A stretch of 19,919 nucleotides of DNA from DASQTB01 sp035642095 (GCA_035642095.1 DASQTB010000138.1:1-19919), one strand, 5' to 3'. Positions 7,034 through 15,748 are shown, counted from the first letter of the stretch. Notes: generated by a model from the sequence alone, not told the origin. A program made the numbers and translations.

Positions 7034-8209
7034 CTAGTCCGGCACCAAGCGGTACACGGGGCCGGCGAGCGACAGGAGATAGAGCTCCCCGGCAGCATCC
7101 TCCCCGAAGGACGACAGGCTGTCGACCTGAAGGTCGAGGGCGACGTGGCGGACTTCGCCCGGCCGAGGAACCAGGGCCCGGATCCGGGGGTTGTAGTAGT
7201 CGCCGAAGAGATAGGCGCCGCGGAGCGCCGGGATGGCCTGGCCCCGGTAGACGTAGCCCCCGACGACCGTAGCCCCCAGGTCCCGGCCATAGTCGTACAC
7301 GGGCGGGACGGCATCACGGGGAAGGGGCCTCTCGAACGCAAGCGTTCCTTCGTACCCGTCCCACCCGAAGTTCGTTCCGCCCGGCGAGCCCGCCGGGAGA
7401 ACATCGATCTCCTCGCGGTCGCTCTGGCCGACGTCGCCGATCCACAGGTCGCCCGTGTCCCGGTCGAAGGAGTAGCGCCACGGGTTCCGGAGGCCCAGGG
7501 CCCAGATCTCCGGTCGCCCCTCCCTACCTATGAACGGGTTGTCGTCGGGGACCGAGTAGGGCCGCCCTCCCGACGGACGGGGGTCGATGCGCAACATCTT
7601 GCCCAGCAGCGACCCGGGATCCTGGGCGTGGTCCTCGGGGTCGCCCCCGCTTCCGCCGTCGCCCAGGCCGATGTACAGGAAGCCGTCGGGCCCGAAGACG
7701 AGGTTGCCGCCGTTATGGTTGGAGTACGGCTGGTCTACGCGAAGCACGTCGCGGCGGGATCCCAGGGACAGCCCGTTGTCCCGGACCGCGAACTCGGTGA
7801 CGTGTGTGTCGCCGACCCGGTCCGTGTAGTTGACGTATAGGAATCGGCCGTCCGGCGAGAAGGCCAGCCCGAGGAGGCCCTGCTCGCCGCCGCCCGAGAC
7901 CTCGCCCGAGAGATCGAGGAGCGGGCGGGGCAGCACTCGACTGGCCCGGAGGACCACGACCTGGCCGGTCTTCTGGGCGACGTAGAGGATGTCGTCGCCG
8001 GGTCGCTGAGCTAGGGCCAGGGGCTGGACCAGCTCGGCCACGAGGTTCAGCCCCATCCCGGCGTTCTCCGGGTCGGGCATCAGGGTCGGCGTGGGGCTCG
8101 TCCCCGCGGCGATCGGCGCGGATGGAGGCGGAGCGGGCGAGAGGGCCGGCTCTCCTTCCGGCCCTCCGCAGGCGACCAGGATCAACAGGAACAGCGCAAC
8201 CCTTGGCAC
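7034..8209 (-). CDS. PQQ-dependent sugar dehydrogenase-like lipoprotein (glucose/sorbosone dehydrogenase family)
   Basis: 391 aa from GTG 8209. The start MPRVALFLLILVACGG is a lipoprotein signal with the lipidated Cys at residue 14, followed by a Pro-rich linker to about residue 50. The rest is a six-bladed beta-propeller of the soluble aldose sugar dehydrogenase family: GLLGLAFSPDG (111-121), NHNGGNLVFGPDG (164-176, with the conserved catalytic His), GLRNPWRYSFD (239-249) and YLFGDY (333-338). Family members oxidise sugars with PQQ outside the cytoplasm; no PQQ synthesis gene is in the window, so cofactor supply is unknown. An ATG at 8221 is in frame, but it overlaps the hexamer TATGCT, which lies seven bases before GTG 8209, so a leaderless start at 8209 is preferred. 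Confidence 0.9.
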   Translation of the reverse strand: MPRVALFLLILVACGGPEGEPALSPAPPPSAPIAAGTSPTPTLMPDPENAGMGLNLVAELVQPLALAQRPGDDILYVAQKTGQVVVLRASRVLPRPLLDLSGEVSGGGEQGLLGLAFSPDGRFLYVNYTDRVGDTHVTEFAVRDNGLSLGSRRDVLRVDQPYSNHNGGNLVFGPDGFLYIGLGDGGSGGDPEDHAQDPGSLLGKMLRIDPRPSGGRPYSVPDDNPFIGREGRPEIWALGLRNPWRYSFDRDTGDLWIGDVGQSDREEIDVLPAGSPGGTNFGWDGYEGTLAFERPLPRDAVPPVYDYGRDLGATVVGGYVYRGQAIPALRGAYLFGDYYNPRIRALVPRPGEVRHVALDLQVDSLSSFGEDAAGELYLLSLAGPVYRLVPD

Positions 8210-8216
8210 CGGACCC

Positions 8217-8222
8217 AGCATA
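8217..8222 (-). promoter_or_regulatory. -10 element for a leaderless sugar dehydrogenase transcript
   Basis: TATGCT on the minus strand ends seven bases before GTG 8209. It contains the ATG at 8221 that would otherwise be taken as the start. Confidence 0.45.
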
Positions 8223-8263
8223 GGGTTTCGTCGGATCTGTGCCTCGGTCCTCTGGCGGACGGC

Positions 8264-9487
8264 TCAGGCGGCCCGGCGCCAGAGCGTTCGAACGACGCGA
8301 TCCTCGATCCGGACCGCGGTGTCCTTGGACAGCCGGGACAGGATCGAGAACTCCGCCCACACGGACCGCCTCCGGAGCCACACGTAGCCCGAGAGCGCCG
8401 AGACGGATGACAGGGTCCCGGTCTTGGCGTAGACGGGGACCCGGAGAAGGCGGCGCCGGAGGGTTCCCTCTCCTCCCTCGGGCAGCGCTTCGCGGAGATC
8501 CTCCCCCCAGGGCCGGTCCTCCATCAGGTCCAGGAGGCGGACGATCCCGCTGGGCGACACACGGTTGGTGTACGAGAGCCCGGAGGAATCTCGCGACTTG
8601 ACCACCACGCCGAACTGCGCTGCCCACGTCCGGATGGCCGCGGCGCCCTTGGCGATGCTGCCGGGCGGAGACAGCGCCTCGGCGCCCAGACGCTTGCCCA
8701 GCACTTCGGCCCAGAAGTTGGAGGAGTACCGGTTCATGACACCCAACAGGGCATCCAACGGATCCGACGCGATCTCGGCCACCACGACCAGGCCGTCCGG
8801 AGCTACGCCGGCGGTGGCCTGGCCGGCGACCACGACCCCCCGGGTCCGAAGCTCCTGCGTGAGAGCTCGGGCCGCCCGAACCTCGGGGTCGGTGATGTGC
8901 GTGCCACCGACCTGATTTCCCTCGTAGACCAGGGCGGTCGGAAGGGCGACCTGCGTCCGAGGGAAGTCCGGCTTCCAGCCTGGCGCCCGCCAGTCGCGCT
9001 TGAAGAATCCGGTGCTACCGATCACCGCCCCGTCGATCCGGGTGATGCCCACGGCGACGAGGTTCTGGGCCACGCGCTGCATCGTCGAGGCCCGGACATC
9101 CGGATCGCCCGTGCCGAGGATCCACAGGTCTCCGGCAACGACGCCGGCCACGGGGGCGGCGACGGCCGCCGCCTGGGTGACCAGCGTGGCGTCCGGACCG
9201 AGACGGTCAAGAAGGGCCATCGACAGCAGCAGCTTCTCGTTGGAAGCCGGCGGCCGTCGCCGGACGTCCCCGTGTCGATACAGGAACTCCCCGTCCTCGC
9301 GGACCGAGATCCCGACCGGCCGTCCCGAGACCAGGCGGTCGATCTCCCGTATCCACGGCGGCCCAGGCGAACGGCCGGCTCGGTCTCCGGCGACGCCGTA
9401 CCCGGCCGCCGGGCCGGCGACCAGGACCGAGGCCACCACGGCGGCGACCACCGCCCGGAGGCCGATCTTCCTGCCCCCTCCCGTCAT
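8264..9487 (-). CDS. dacB: D-alanyl-D-alanine carboxypeptidase, PBP4/DacB type (peptidase family S13)
   Basis: 407 aa. A signal peptide or anchor lies at about residues 8-30. The three penicillin-binding motifs are present: the active-site SNEK (82-85), the SSN triad (255-257 in NRYSSNFWAE) and KTGT (355-358). The wide gap between the first two motifs is the S13 hallmark, where an extra domain is inserted. Such enzymes trim or cut peptidoglycan peptides outside the membrane. The ATG at 9487 is chosen over a GTG at 9529, since it starts just before the signal sequence; a CAGAAT nine bases upstream may be a weak -10. The gene is divergent from fabI across an 87-base gap. Confidence 0.93.
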   Translation of the reverse strand: MTGGGRKIGLRAVVAAVVASVLVAGPAAGYGVAGDRAGRSPGPPWIREIDRLVSGRPVGISVREDGEFLYRHGDVRRRPPASNEKLLLSMALLDRLGPDATLVTQAAAVAAPVAGVVAGDLWILGTGDPDVRASTMQRVAQNLVAVGITRIDGAVIGSTGFFKRDWRAPGWKPDFPRTQVALPTALVYEGNQVGGTHITDPEVRAARALTQELRTRGVVVAGQATAGVAPDGLVVVAEIASDPLDALLGVMNRYSSNFWAEVLGKRLGAEALSPPGSIAKGAAAIRTWAAQFGVVVKSRDSSGLSYTNRVSPSGIVRLLDLMEDRPWGEDLREALPEGGEGTLRRRLLRVPVYAKTGTLSSVSALSGYVWLRRRSVWAEFSILSRLSKDTAVRIEDRVVRTLWRRAA

Positions 9488-9496
9488 GAACCGACC

Positions 9497-9502
9497 ATTC
9501 TG
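9497..9502 (-). promoter_or_regulatory. possible -10 element for dacB
   Basis: CAGAAT on the minus strand ends nine bases before the ATG at 9487. It lacks the first T of the consensus and the spacing is slightly longer than at the other genes. Confidence 0.3.
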
Positions 9503-9560
9503 CCCGGTTCGACCCGCTCGCTCAACCACTGCCGTAACGTCGGACGCCCGCTCACTTGTC

Positions 9561-9566
9561 TAAAGT
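9561..9566 (+). promoter_or_regulatory. -10 element for a near-leaderless fabI transcript
   Basis: TAAAGT ends eight bases before the GTG at 9575. A G-rich stretch fills the gap, so a very short leader cannot be excluded. Confidence 0.45.
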
Positions 9567-9574
9567 TGGGGGCC

Positions 9575-10354
9575 GTGCTCCTGGAGAAGAAGCGTCTCCT
9601 GATCACCGGCGTCCTGACGCCCCAGAGCATCGCCTTCGCCGTGGCTCGCCGAGCCCAGGACGAGGGCGCTGAGCTGCTCCTGACGGGGTTCGGACGAGGC
9701 ATGTCGATCACCGAGCGCAGCGCCCGACGTCTGCCCTCGCCCCCGGACGTGGTGGAGATGGACGTCACCGACCAGGGACAGATCGAGGCGGTGGCCGACG
9801 AGGTCCGAGCGAGGTGGGGAGGGCTGGACGGGATCCTGCACACCATCGCCTTCGCCCCCGAGAACGCGCTCGGGGGGCGCTTCCTGGAGACGCCGTGGGA
9901 GAGCGCAGCGACGGCGATCCAGGCCAGCGCCTACTCCCTGAAGGCGCTCACCGTGGCCCAACGTGGGGCTCTGGCCCAGGGCGGAGGAAGCGTGGTCAGC
10001 CTGGACTTCGACGCTTCCGTGGCCTGGCCGGCCTACGATTGGATGGGCGTGTCCAAGGCCGCCCTGGAGTCGATCAGCCGGTATCTGGCCCGGGATCTGG
10101 GACGAGACGGCATCCGGGTCAACTGCGTGGCCGCCGGCCCGCTTCGGACCGTGGCCGCCAAAGGCATCCCCGGGTTCGACCGGTTCATCGACAGCTGGGG
10201 AAGGCGAGCCCCGCTCGGTTGGGACCCCGCCGATACCGAGCCCGTGGCGGATGCATGCGTCTGGCTGCTGTCGGATCGCGCCCGGGCCATCACCGGAGAG
10301 ATCGTCCACGTCGACGGGGGTTACCACTCGATGGGGACCGACCTTCCCGAGTGA
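9575..10354 (+). CDS. fabI: enoyl-[acyl-carrier-protein] reductase (NADH), InhA-like FabI
   Basis: 259 aa. It reduces the enoyl-ACP double bond in the last step of each fatty-acid elongation round. Evidence: KRLLITGVLTPQSIAFAVA near the start is the FabI-specific nucleotide-binding loop (G-x5-SIA); the acidic MDVTD block follows at 62-66; the catalytic Tyr and Lys are Y154 and K161 in PAYDWMGVSKAALES; substrate-loop region VAAGPLRTVAAKGIPGF; C-terminal TGEIVHVDGGYH. The ISAYS-like segment appears as IQASAYS and resembles mycobacterial InhA more than E. coli FabI. The frame is open far upstream, but GTG 9575 matches the family's N-terminus. Confidence 0.95.
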   Translation: MLLEKKRLLITGVLTPQSIAFAVARRAQDEGAELLLTGFGRGMSITERSARRLPSPPDVVEMDVTDQGQIEAVADEVRARWGGLDGILHTIAFAPENALGGRFLETPWESAATAIQASAYSLKALTVAQRGALAQGGGSVVSLDFDASVAWPAYDWMGVSKAALESISRYLARDLGRDGIRVNCVAAGPLRTVAAKGIPGFDRFIDSWGRRAPLGWDPADTEPVADACVWLLSDRARAITGEIVHVDGGYHSMGTDLPE

Positions 10355-10383
10355 GGTCTCAGGGGCTTCTCAGGACCGGATGC

Positions 10384-10389
10384 TAGGCT
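10384..10389 (+). promoter_or_regulatory. -10 element for a leaderless HtrA-like protease transcript
   Basis: TAGGCT ends seven bases before the ATG at 10397. No Shine-Dalgarno is present in the gap. Confidence 0.5.
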
Positions 10390-10396
10390 CGCTGAC

Positions 10397-11494
10397 ATGA
10401 CGCCGGCCCGGTTCCTTGTCGCTGCGCTCGGGGCGACCGTGTGGCTCACCTCCTGCACGGGGCTGCTCACGGCGGAGCGCGGGGAGCCCGCGGCCGGCCC
10501 CCGGCCGAGGCCGGTGGCCGTCAACCCACTGCCGCCCTTCGACCCCAGCGGCGATCGGATCGTCCAGGTGGTCCAGCGGGTGAGCCCCGCCGTGGTCAAC
10601 GTCCAGGCCGAGGTGGGTGCGGGGAGGCCGCCAGAGGGCACCGGGTTCGTCATCGGGAGCCACGGGATCGTGGTCACGAATTGGCACGTGGTCGAGGGGG
10701 GACTCGGGATCCGAGTCATCACGGCCGACGGCGAGCGGCTGGAGGGCCGGGTGATCGGCGGCGATGCGAACGCGGACCTGGCCGTCGTCCGGGTGGAGGC
10801 CGACCGGGAGCTGCCCACCGTCCGCCTCGGCCGCTCGCGCGGACTGCGTCTGGGCGAGACCGTGGTTGCTCTGGGGTTCGCCCTCGGGTTGGAAGGGGGG
10901 CCGTCGGTCACCTCCGGGATCGTCTCCGCGCTGGGCCGGACGATCTCCGCCCAGGACCCGAACCTTCCGGAAGGGGAGCGAACGTACGAGGACGTGATCC
11001 AGACCGATGCGGCCATCAACCCGGGGAACTCCGGTGGGCCATTGGTCGATCTGTCAGGCCGGGTCGTCGGGATCAACACCGCGGGCGTCGGTGCCGGCGC
11101 GGCCGAGAACATCGGGTTCGCCATCTCCATCGACCGAGCCCGACCGATCATCGAGCACGCCGTGGAGAGGCCCGACGCACCGCTGCCCTTCCTCGGCGTA
11201 TCCACCGAAACGGTGACGCCCGAGACCGTGCTGGTGGAGGGCATCGCCGTCGACGAGGGTGTCCTGGTCCGGGGTCTGGCCCCCGGCGGTCCGGCCGAGG
11301 AGGCCGGAGTCCGGATCGGCGACGTCATCGTGGCCGTCGACGGCCAGCCGGTGGCCGACAACGAGGACCTCCAGGCGCTCCTCCTGGAGCGTCGGCCCGG
11401 GGAGGAGACGGTGGTCACGGTGGTCCGAGGGTCGACCACGATCGAGATCACGGCGACCCTCGACGTGCGCCCTCTTCCCGTGGACAAGGGGTAG
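10397..11494 (+). CDS. HtrA/DegP-like trypsin-fold serine protease with one PDZ domain, lipoprotein
   Basis: 365 aa. The N-terminus has a hydrophobic segment ending in a lipobox (LTSC, Cys20) and a Pro/Gly-rich linker, so the protease should sit on the outer face of the membrane. The trypsin-fold domain spans about 52-255 with the full triad: H97 in TNWHVVE, D127 in ANADLAVV and S212 in NPGNSGGPL. One PDZ domain follows (about 265-350, with GPAEEAGVRIGDVIVAVDG). HtrA proteases handle misfolded envelope proteins. It lacks the long cytoplasmic tail and transmembrane helix of mycobacterial HtrA/PepD and is anchored by lipid instead. It lies between fabI and trmI, each with its own promoter-like hexamer. 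Confidence 0.93.
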   Translation: MTPARFLVAALGATVWLTSCTGLLTAERGEPAAGPRPRPVAVNPLPPFDPSGDRIVQVVQRVSPAVVNVQAEVGAGRPPEGTGFVIGSHGIVVTNWHVVEGGLGIRVITADGERLEGRVIGGDANADLAVVRVEADRELPTVRLGRSRGLRLGETVVALGFALGLEGGPSVTSGIVSALGRTISAQDPNLPEGERTYEDVIQTDAAINPGNSGGPLVDLSGRVVGINTAGVGAGAAENIGFAISIDRARPIIEHAVERPDAPLPFLGVSTETVTPETVLVEGIAVDEGVLVRGLAPGGPAEEAGVRIGDVIVAVDGQPVADNEDLQALLLERRPGEETVVTVVRGSTTIEITATLDVRPLPVDKG

Positions 11495-11513
11495 CCGGCC
11501 GAGACTGCCGGGG

Positions 11514-11519
11514 TACCCT
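11514..11519 (+). promoter_or_regulatory. -10 element for a leaderless trmI transcript
   Basis: TACCCT ends seven bases before the ATG at 11527. Confidence 0.5.
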
Positions 11520-11526
11520 ACGCGGG

Positions 11527-12318
11527 ATGAACGACTCGAACGGGGAGCCGCTCCACGCCGGTGAACGGGTCGTATTCGTCGATGCCCGGGGCCGGCGATA
11601 TCTGATCAGGCTCGAGGAGGGAGCGTCCTTCCACTTCCACGGCGGCGCCGTTCCCCACGACCTGGTGATCGGATCCGGAGAAGGGATCACCGTTCACTCC
11701 ACCACCGGGGCGCCGCTCGTCTGCTTCAGGCCGCGCCTCTCGGACTTCGTCCTCAAGATGGGGCGGGGGGCCCAGGTGATCTATCCCAAGGACCTCGGCC
11801 CGATCCTGATCTACGCGGACGTCTTCCCCGGGGCCCGGGTCCTAGAGGCCGGGACCGGGTCGGGGGCGCTCACCCTGGCCCTGTGCCGGGCCGTCGGACC
11901 CGAGGGACGGGTGGTCTCCTACGAGCTGCGGGACGAGTTCCGTGAGATCGCCCGGCGAAACACAGAGGATTTCTTCGGGAAGGTCCCGTCCTGGTTGGAC
12001 CTGAGGCATGGGGACGTCCGTCAGGTCGCTTCGACCGGCGAGGCGTTCCACCGCGTCGTGCTGGATCTTCCCGAACCGTCGGCGGTCCTCCCCGCCGTCA
12101 CCGAGGCGCTGGTCAACGGGGGCATCGTGTGCGGTTACCTTCCTACCACCGGTCAGGTCCAGATGCTCGTGGAGGAACTGGAGGGCCGGGGCTTCATCGA
12201 GATCGAGACGTTCGAGATCTTCCTCCGGACCTGGCACGTGGCCCCCCGGAGCGTTCGGCCCGACCACCGGATGGTGGCCCACACCGGATTCATCACGGTG
12301 GCCCGGCGGCTTTCGTAA
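11527..12318 (+). CDS. trmI: tRNA (adenine(58)-N1)-methyltransferase TrmI
   Basis: 263 aa. It makes m1A58 in the tRNA T-loop. An N-terminal beta-rich domain (1-70) precedes a class I methyltransferase fold with the SAM loop VLEAGTGSGALT (105-116), the YPKDLGPIL block (86-94) and the DLPEP catalytic-site motif (180-184). The frame is open far upstream through the HtrA-like gene, but the N-terminal sequence after ATG 11527 (GERVVFVDARGRRYLIRL) matches family starts. trmI directly upstream of the proteasome ATPase is a common actinobacterial order. The stop codon sits in the loop of a strong hairpin. Confidence 0.95.
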   Translation: MNDSNGEPLHAGERVVFVDARGRRYLIRLEEGASFHFHGGAVPHDLVIGSGEGITVHSTTGAPLVCFRPRLSDFVLKMGRGAQVIYPKDLGPILIYADVFPGARVLEAGTGSGALTLALCRAVGPEGRVVSYELRDEFREIARRNTEDFFGKVPSWLDLRHGDVRQVASTGEAFHRVVLDLPEPSAVLPAVTEALVNGGIVCGYLPTTGQVQMLVEELEGRGFIEIETFEIFLRTWHVAPRSVRPDHRMVAHTGFITVARRLS

Positions 12319-12330
12319 AGCGAAGGCCGC
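12306..12330 (+). terminator. hairpin enclosing the trmI stop codon, possible terminator
   Basis: A ten-base-pair stem (GCGGCTTTCG with CGAAGGCCGC, one T-G wobble) closes a five-base loop holding the TAA stop. No U-tract follows, so it may act as a U-less terminator or as an mRNA 3'-end structure. Confidence 0.5.
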
Positions 12331-12389
12331 AATCGGCCGAGGACGTATCGAAAGGCCCGGCGCTCCCAGGTGATGGGGAGAGCCGGAGG

Positions 12390-12395
12390 TATACT
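12390..12395 (+). promoter_or_regulatory. -10 element for arc/mpa
   Basis: TATACT is the best -10 match in the window. It predicts a leader of about 18 nt, which carries GGGAGTGAGG as a ribosome-binding site before the ATG at 12420. No convincing -35 is seen. Confidence 0.6.
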
Positions 12396-12419
12396 CGGTC
12401 ACCGGGACGGGAGTGAGGA

Positions 12420-14177
12420 ATGCCGCAGGACGCCGAGGACCCGCGCGAGGCAATCGAGCGGTACGAGAAGCAGGTCGACGAGCTCCAGACGCACATCAAG
12501 TTCCTGGAGGACGAGATCGGCCTGCTTCGCCGCCGGCTCCACACCGCCCCTCGCCAGGTGAGGGTGTTGGAGGAGCGGCTCCTCGAGTCGAAGGGCGAGG
12601 TCGCCCGGGCCCTCTCCCAGAACGAGAAGCTGGTCGGCACCCTCCGGTCGGAGCGGGAGAAGATCGAGGCCCTCAAGGAAGAGGTGGAGAAGCTCACCAA
12701 GCCGCCGGCGTCGTTCGGCGTGATGCTCGACGAGAACGACGACGGCTCGGTCGACGTGTTCACGGCCGGACGCAAGATGCGGGTCAACGTGGACCCGGAG
12801 CTGGACCGAGGCGAGTTCCGTCGAGGAGCCGAGGTGATCCTGAACGAGGCCCTGAACGTCGTGGCCGTCCTCAACCAGGACCGGCAGGGCGAGGTGGTTA
12901 CGATCAAAGAGCTTCTCGACGACGATCGGGTGGTGGTGGTCGGACGGGGCGACGAGGAGGCGGTGGCCATCATCTCCCAGTCTCTCCGCGGGGTGGCGCT
13001 GCGGGCCGGCGACCCGCTCCTGTTCGACCCCCGTTCCGGTCACGTGCTGGAGCGCCTGCCCAAGGAGCAGGTGGAGGAGCTGGTCCTTGAGGAGATCCCC
13101 GACGTTACGTACGAGGACATCGGGGGCCTGGCCCCGCAGATCGAAGACATCAAGGACGCCGTGGAGCTGCCGTTCCTGTACGCCGAACTGTTCAAGGAGC
13201 ACGACCTCACCCCGCCGAAGGGCGTGCTGCTGTACGGGCCTCCCGGGTGCGGCAAGACGCTGATCGCCAAGGCCGTGGCCAACTCCCTGGCGCTGAAGGT
13301 CGCCGAGCGGACCGGCCGGAAGGACGCGCATTCCTACTTCCTGAACGTCAAGGGGCCCGAGCTCCTCAACAAATACGTCGGCGAGACCGAGCGGCAGATC
13401 CGACTGATCTTCCAGCGAGCCAAGGAGAAGTCGGAGGAGGGCTTCCCGGTGATCGTTTTCTTCGACGAGATGGAGTCGATCTTCCGGATCCGGGGGTCCG
13501 GCATCTCCTCCGACGTGGAGAACACCATCGTCCCTCAGCTCCTCTCCGAGATCGACGGCGTGGAGACCCTCAAGAACGTGATGGTCATCGGGGCCTCGAA
13601 TCGGGAGGACCTGATCGATCCGGCCATCCTTCGCCCCGGTCGCCTGGACGTGAAGATCAAGATCGAGCGGCCCGACGGCGGCGCCGCGGCCGACATCATG
13701 TCGAAGTACCTGACCACGGACATCCCCATCCACGACGATGAGATCAAGCGGAGTGGCGAAGCCGGCGTGGCGGTCCGTCGCATGATCGAGCACACCATCG
13801 AGACGATGTACGCGACCTCGGACGAGAACCGGTTCCTGGAGGTCACCTATCAGAACGGTGACAAGGAGATCCTGTACTTCAAGGACTTCAACTCGGGGGC
13901 CATGATCGAGAACATCGTCCGCCGGGCCAAGAAGACGGCCATCAAGCGGTTCCTCCAAGAGGGGGAGAAGGGCATCAAGGGGGGCGACTTGATCGAGGCC
14001 ATCCGGGCCGAGTTCAAGGAGCATGAGGACCTGCCCAACACCACGAATCCCGACGACTGGGCCCGGATCAGCGGGAAGAAGGGCGAGCGGATCGTGTACG
14101 TTCGCACGCTCCTGGGGGACCGGGAGGGCGAGGCCGGCCGGCAGGTCGAGCGGGTCACGCCGGGCCAGTACCTGTAG
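12420..14177 (+). CDS. arc: proteasome-activating AAA+ ATPase ARC (Mpa)
   Basis: 585 aa, close to the usual length. The hexameric ring binds pupylated proteins, unfolds them and feeds the 20S core. Domains: coiled coil (about 8-95) that captures Pup; two OB-like subdomains (about 96-225); AAA+ module from 230, with Walker A GPPGCGKT (273-280), pore-loop KYVG (318-321), Walker B VIVFFDE (344-350) and the arginine-finger region LRPGRLD. The C-terminus is GQYL, whose penultimate Tyr matches the motif that docks in the pockets of the alpha ring. It is the first gene of the proteasome locus and has its own promoter-like element and Shine-Dalgarno. Confidence 0.97.
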   Translation: MPQDAEDPREAIERYEKQVDELQTHIKFLEDEIGLLRRRLHTAPRQVRVLEERLLESKGEVARALSQNEKLVGTLRSEREKIEALKEEVEKLTKPPASFGVMLDENDDGSVDVFTAGRKMRVNVDPELDRGEFRRGAEVILNEALNVVAVLNQDRQGEVVTIKELLDDDRVVVVGRGDEEAVAIISQSLRGVALRAGDPLLFDPRSGHVLERLPKEQVEELVLEEIPDVTYEDIGGLAPQIEDIKDAVELPFLYAELFKEHDLTPPKGVLLYGPPGCGKTLIAKAVANSLALKVAERTGRKDAHSYFLNVKGPELLNKYVGETERQIRLIFQRAKEKSEEGFPVIVFFDEMESIFRIRGSGISSDVENTIVPQLLSEIDGVETLKNVMVIGASNREDLIDPAILRPGRLDVKIKIERPDGGAAADIMSKYLTTDIPIHDDEIKRSGEAGVAVRRMIEHTIETMYATSDENRFLEVTYQNGDKEILYFKDFNSGAMIENIVRRAKKTAIKRFLQEGEKGIKGGDLIEAIRAEFKEHEDLPNTTNPDDWARISGKKGERIVYVRTLLGDREGEAGRQVERVTPGQYL

Positions 14178-14204
14178 GCTCCCACCCTCGTCGGAGCCGT
14201 CCCG

Positions 14205-14210
14205 TATCCT
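14205..14210 (+). promoter_or_regulatory. -10 element for a leaderless dop transcript
   Basis: TATCCT ends six bases before the GTG at 14217; no Shine-Dalgarno in the gap. Confidence 0.55.
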
Positions 14211-14216
14211 GGCCCC

Positions 14217-15701
14217 GTGGCCATCCCCAAGGTGATGGGCATCGAGACCGAGTACGGGATCTCGGGGCCCGGGAATCCCGATTTCAATCCCGTGCTGGCC
14301 TCGTCCCTCCTCATCAACACGTTCGCCGGCGCGCTCCGTCGGATCCGGTGGGACTACGAGCAGGAGAGCCCCCTCCGGGACGCGAGGGGGTTCGAGCCGG
14401 TCCAGGAGCGGGAGCCGAGCGAGGAGGACCTCGGGCTAGCCAACGTCATCCTCCCCAACGGAGCGCGGTACTACGTCGATCACGCTCACCCGGAGTACTC
14501 GACCCCGGAGTGCTCGACCCCTAGGGAGGTGGTGGTCCACGACAGGGCAGGGGAGCGGATCCTGGAGCGGTCCCTCCGGCTGGCCGGCGACCTCCTGCCA
14601 CCCGGCGAGCGGATCGGGATCTACAAGAACAACAGCGATGGGAAGGGCAACTCGTATGGCTGTCACGAGAACTACCTGGTCGATCGGAGGACGCCCTTCT
14701 CGAGGATCGTCCGCGACCTGACCCCTTTCTTCGTCTCCCGTCAGATCTTCACCGGTGCGGGGAAGGTCGGTGTGGAGGGCGGGCGAGCCGAGGGCGTCGA
14801 CGTTCCCTATCAACTCAGCCAGCGCACCGACTTCTTCGAGGCCGAGGTCGGCCTGGAGACCACGCTGAAGCGTCCCATCATCAACACCCGGGACGAGCCG
14901 CACGCCGATCCCGAGAAGTACCGTCGCCTCCACGTGATCATCGGGGACGCCAACATGTGCGAGGTGGCGACCTATCTCAAAGTAGGGACGACCGGACTGA
15001 TCCTGAAGATGATCGAGGACGAGTGGCTGCCGGACCTGTCGCTCGACGGGCCGGTCCAGGCCCTCCACGAGGTCTCCTGGGACCCCGGTCTGAAGGCCCT
15101 GTTCCGATTGATGGACCAGCGACGGGTGTCGGCCCTCGAGCTCCAGTGGGAGTACCTGGAGCACGCCACGAAGTGGGTCAAGGAGCGCGAGGAGACTCCC
15201 GGCAACGCCGAGGTCCTGGACCGGTGGCGCCGGACCCTGGACGTCCTGGAGGAGGACCCCCTGAAACTTCACCGCGAGCTCGACTGGGTGGCCAAGCACC
15301 GTCTGTTGAACGCCTATCGGGAGCGCGACACCCTGTCCTGGGACGACCCCAAGCTCGCCCTGATCGATCTCCAGTACCACGACGTCCGGCGGGACAAGGG
15401 CCTGTTCCACAAGCTCGTGGCGGCGGGCAAGGTCGAGCGTCTGGTGGCCGAGGAGGAGATCGAGCGGGCCACGGGGGTGCCGCCGACCGATACCCGGGCC
15501 TACTTCCGCGGCGAGTGCATCCGCAGGTACCCCGACGCCATCGTGGCCGCCTCGTGGGATTCGGTGATCTTCGACACTGGCAGGGACGCCCTCCAGCGCG
15601 TCCCGATGCGGGAGCCCCTCCGGGGCACGCGGGACATGGTCGACGGGCTCCTCGACCAAGCACCCGACGCCGCCACCCTGGTCGACCGGCTTCAGGCCTG
15701 A
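14217..15701 (+). CDS. dop: Pup deamidase/depupylase Dop
   Basis: 494 aa, carboxylate-amine-ligase fold shared with PafA. Metal- and nucleotide-binding residues lie in MGIETEYGIS (E10) and YYVDHAHPEYSTPE (86-99, with the presumed catalytic Asp88). The extra Dop-loop (about 45-75, including YEQESPLRDARG), absent from PafA, is present and separates the two paralogues. Other shared blocks are NNSDGKGNSYGCHENYL and INTRDEPHADPEKYRRLH. Dop removes Pup from proteins and, in organisms with Gln-ending Pup, converts that Gln to Glu. Here Pup is encoded with Glu, so the depupylase role should dominate. GTG 14217 fits the family N-terminus and a leaderless promoter. Confidence 0.97.
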   Translation: MAIPKVMGIETEYGISGPGNPDFNPVLASSLLINTFAGALRRIRWDYEQESPLRDARGFEPVQEREPSEEDLGLANVILPNGARYYVDHAHPEYSTPECSTPREVVVHDRAGERILERSLRLAGDLLPPGERIGIYKNNSDGKGNSYGCHENYLVDRRTPFSRIVRDLTPFFVSRQIFTGAGKVGVEGGRAEGVDVPYQLSQRTDFFEAEVGLETTLKRPIINTRDEPHADPEKYRRLHVIIGDANMCEVATYLKVGTTGLILKMIEDEWLPDLSLDGPVQALHEVSWDPGLKALFRLMDQRRVSALELQWEYLEHATKWVKEREETPGNAEVLDRWRRTLDVLEEDPLKLHRELDWVAKHRLLNAYRERDTLSWDDPKLALIDLQYHDVRRDKGLFHKLVAAGKVERLVAEEEIERATGVPPTDTRAYFRGECIRRYPDAIVAASWDSVIFDTGRDALQRVPMREPLRGTRDMVDGLLDQAPDAATLVDRLQA

Positions 15702-15742
15702 CCGGCCACTCCTGAGGGGCGGACCGGGTCGGACTCCGGCCC

Positions 15743-15748
15743 TAGAAT
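15743..15748 (+). promoter_or_regulatory. -10 element for pup-prcB-prcA
   Basis: TAGAAT gives a predicted leader of about 27 nt that contains the Shine-Dalgarno at 15764-15772. No clear -35. Confidence 0.5.

Noticed and set aside
8897..9574. N-terminal extension of fabI across dacB
   Set aside because: Antisense to motif-bearing dacB; FabI proteins begin at about the GTG 9575 position.
10441..11526. Long N-terminal extension of trmI through the HtrA-like gene
   Set aside because: The extension is an out-of-frame reading of the protease gene; the family N-terminus and a -10 element mark the start at 11527.
12399..14024. 541-codon minus-strand frame opposite arc
   Set aside because: Leu/Asp/Val-rich antisense reading of a certain gene, no recognisable domain.
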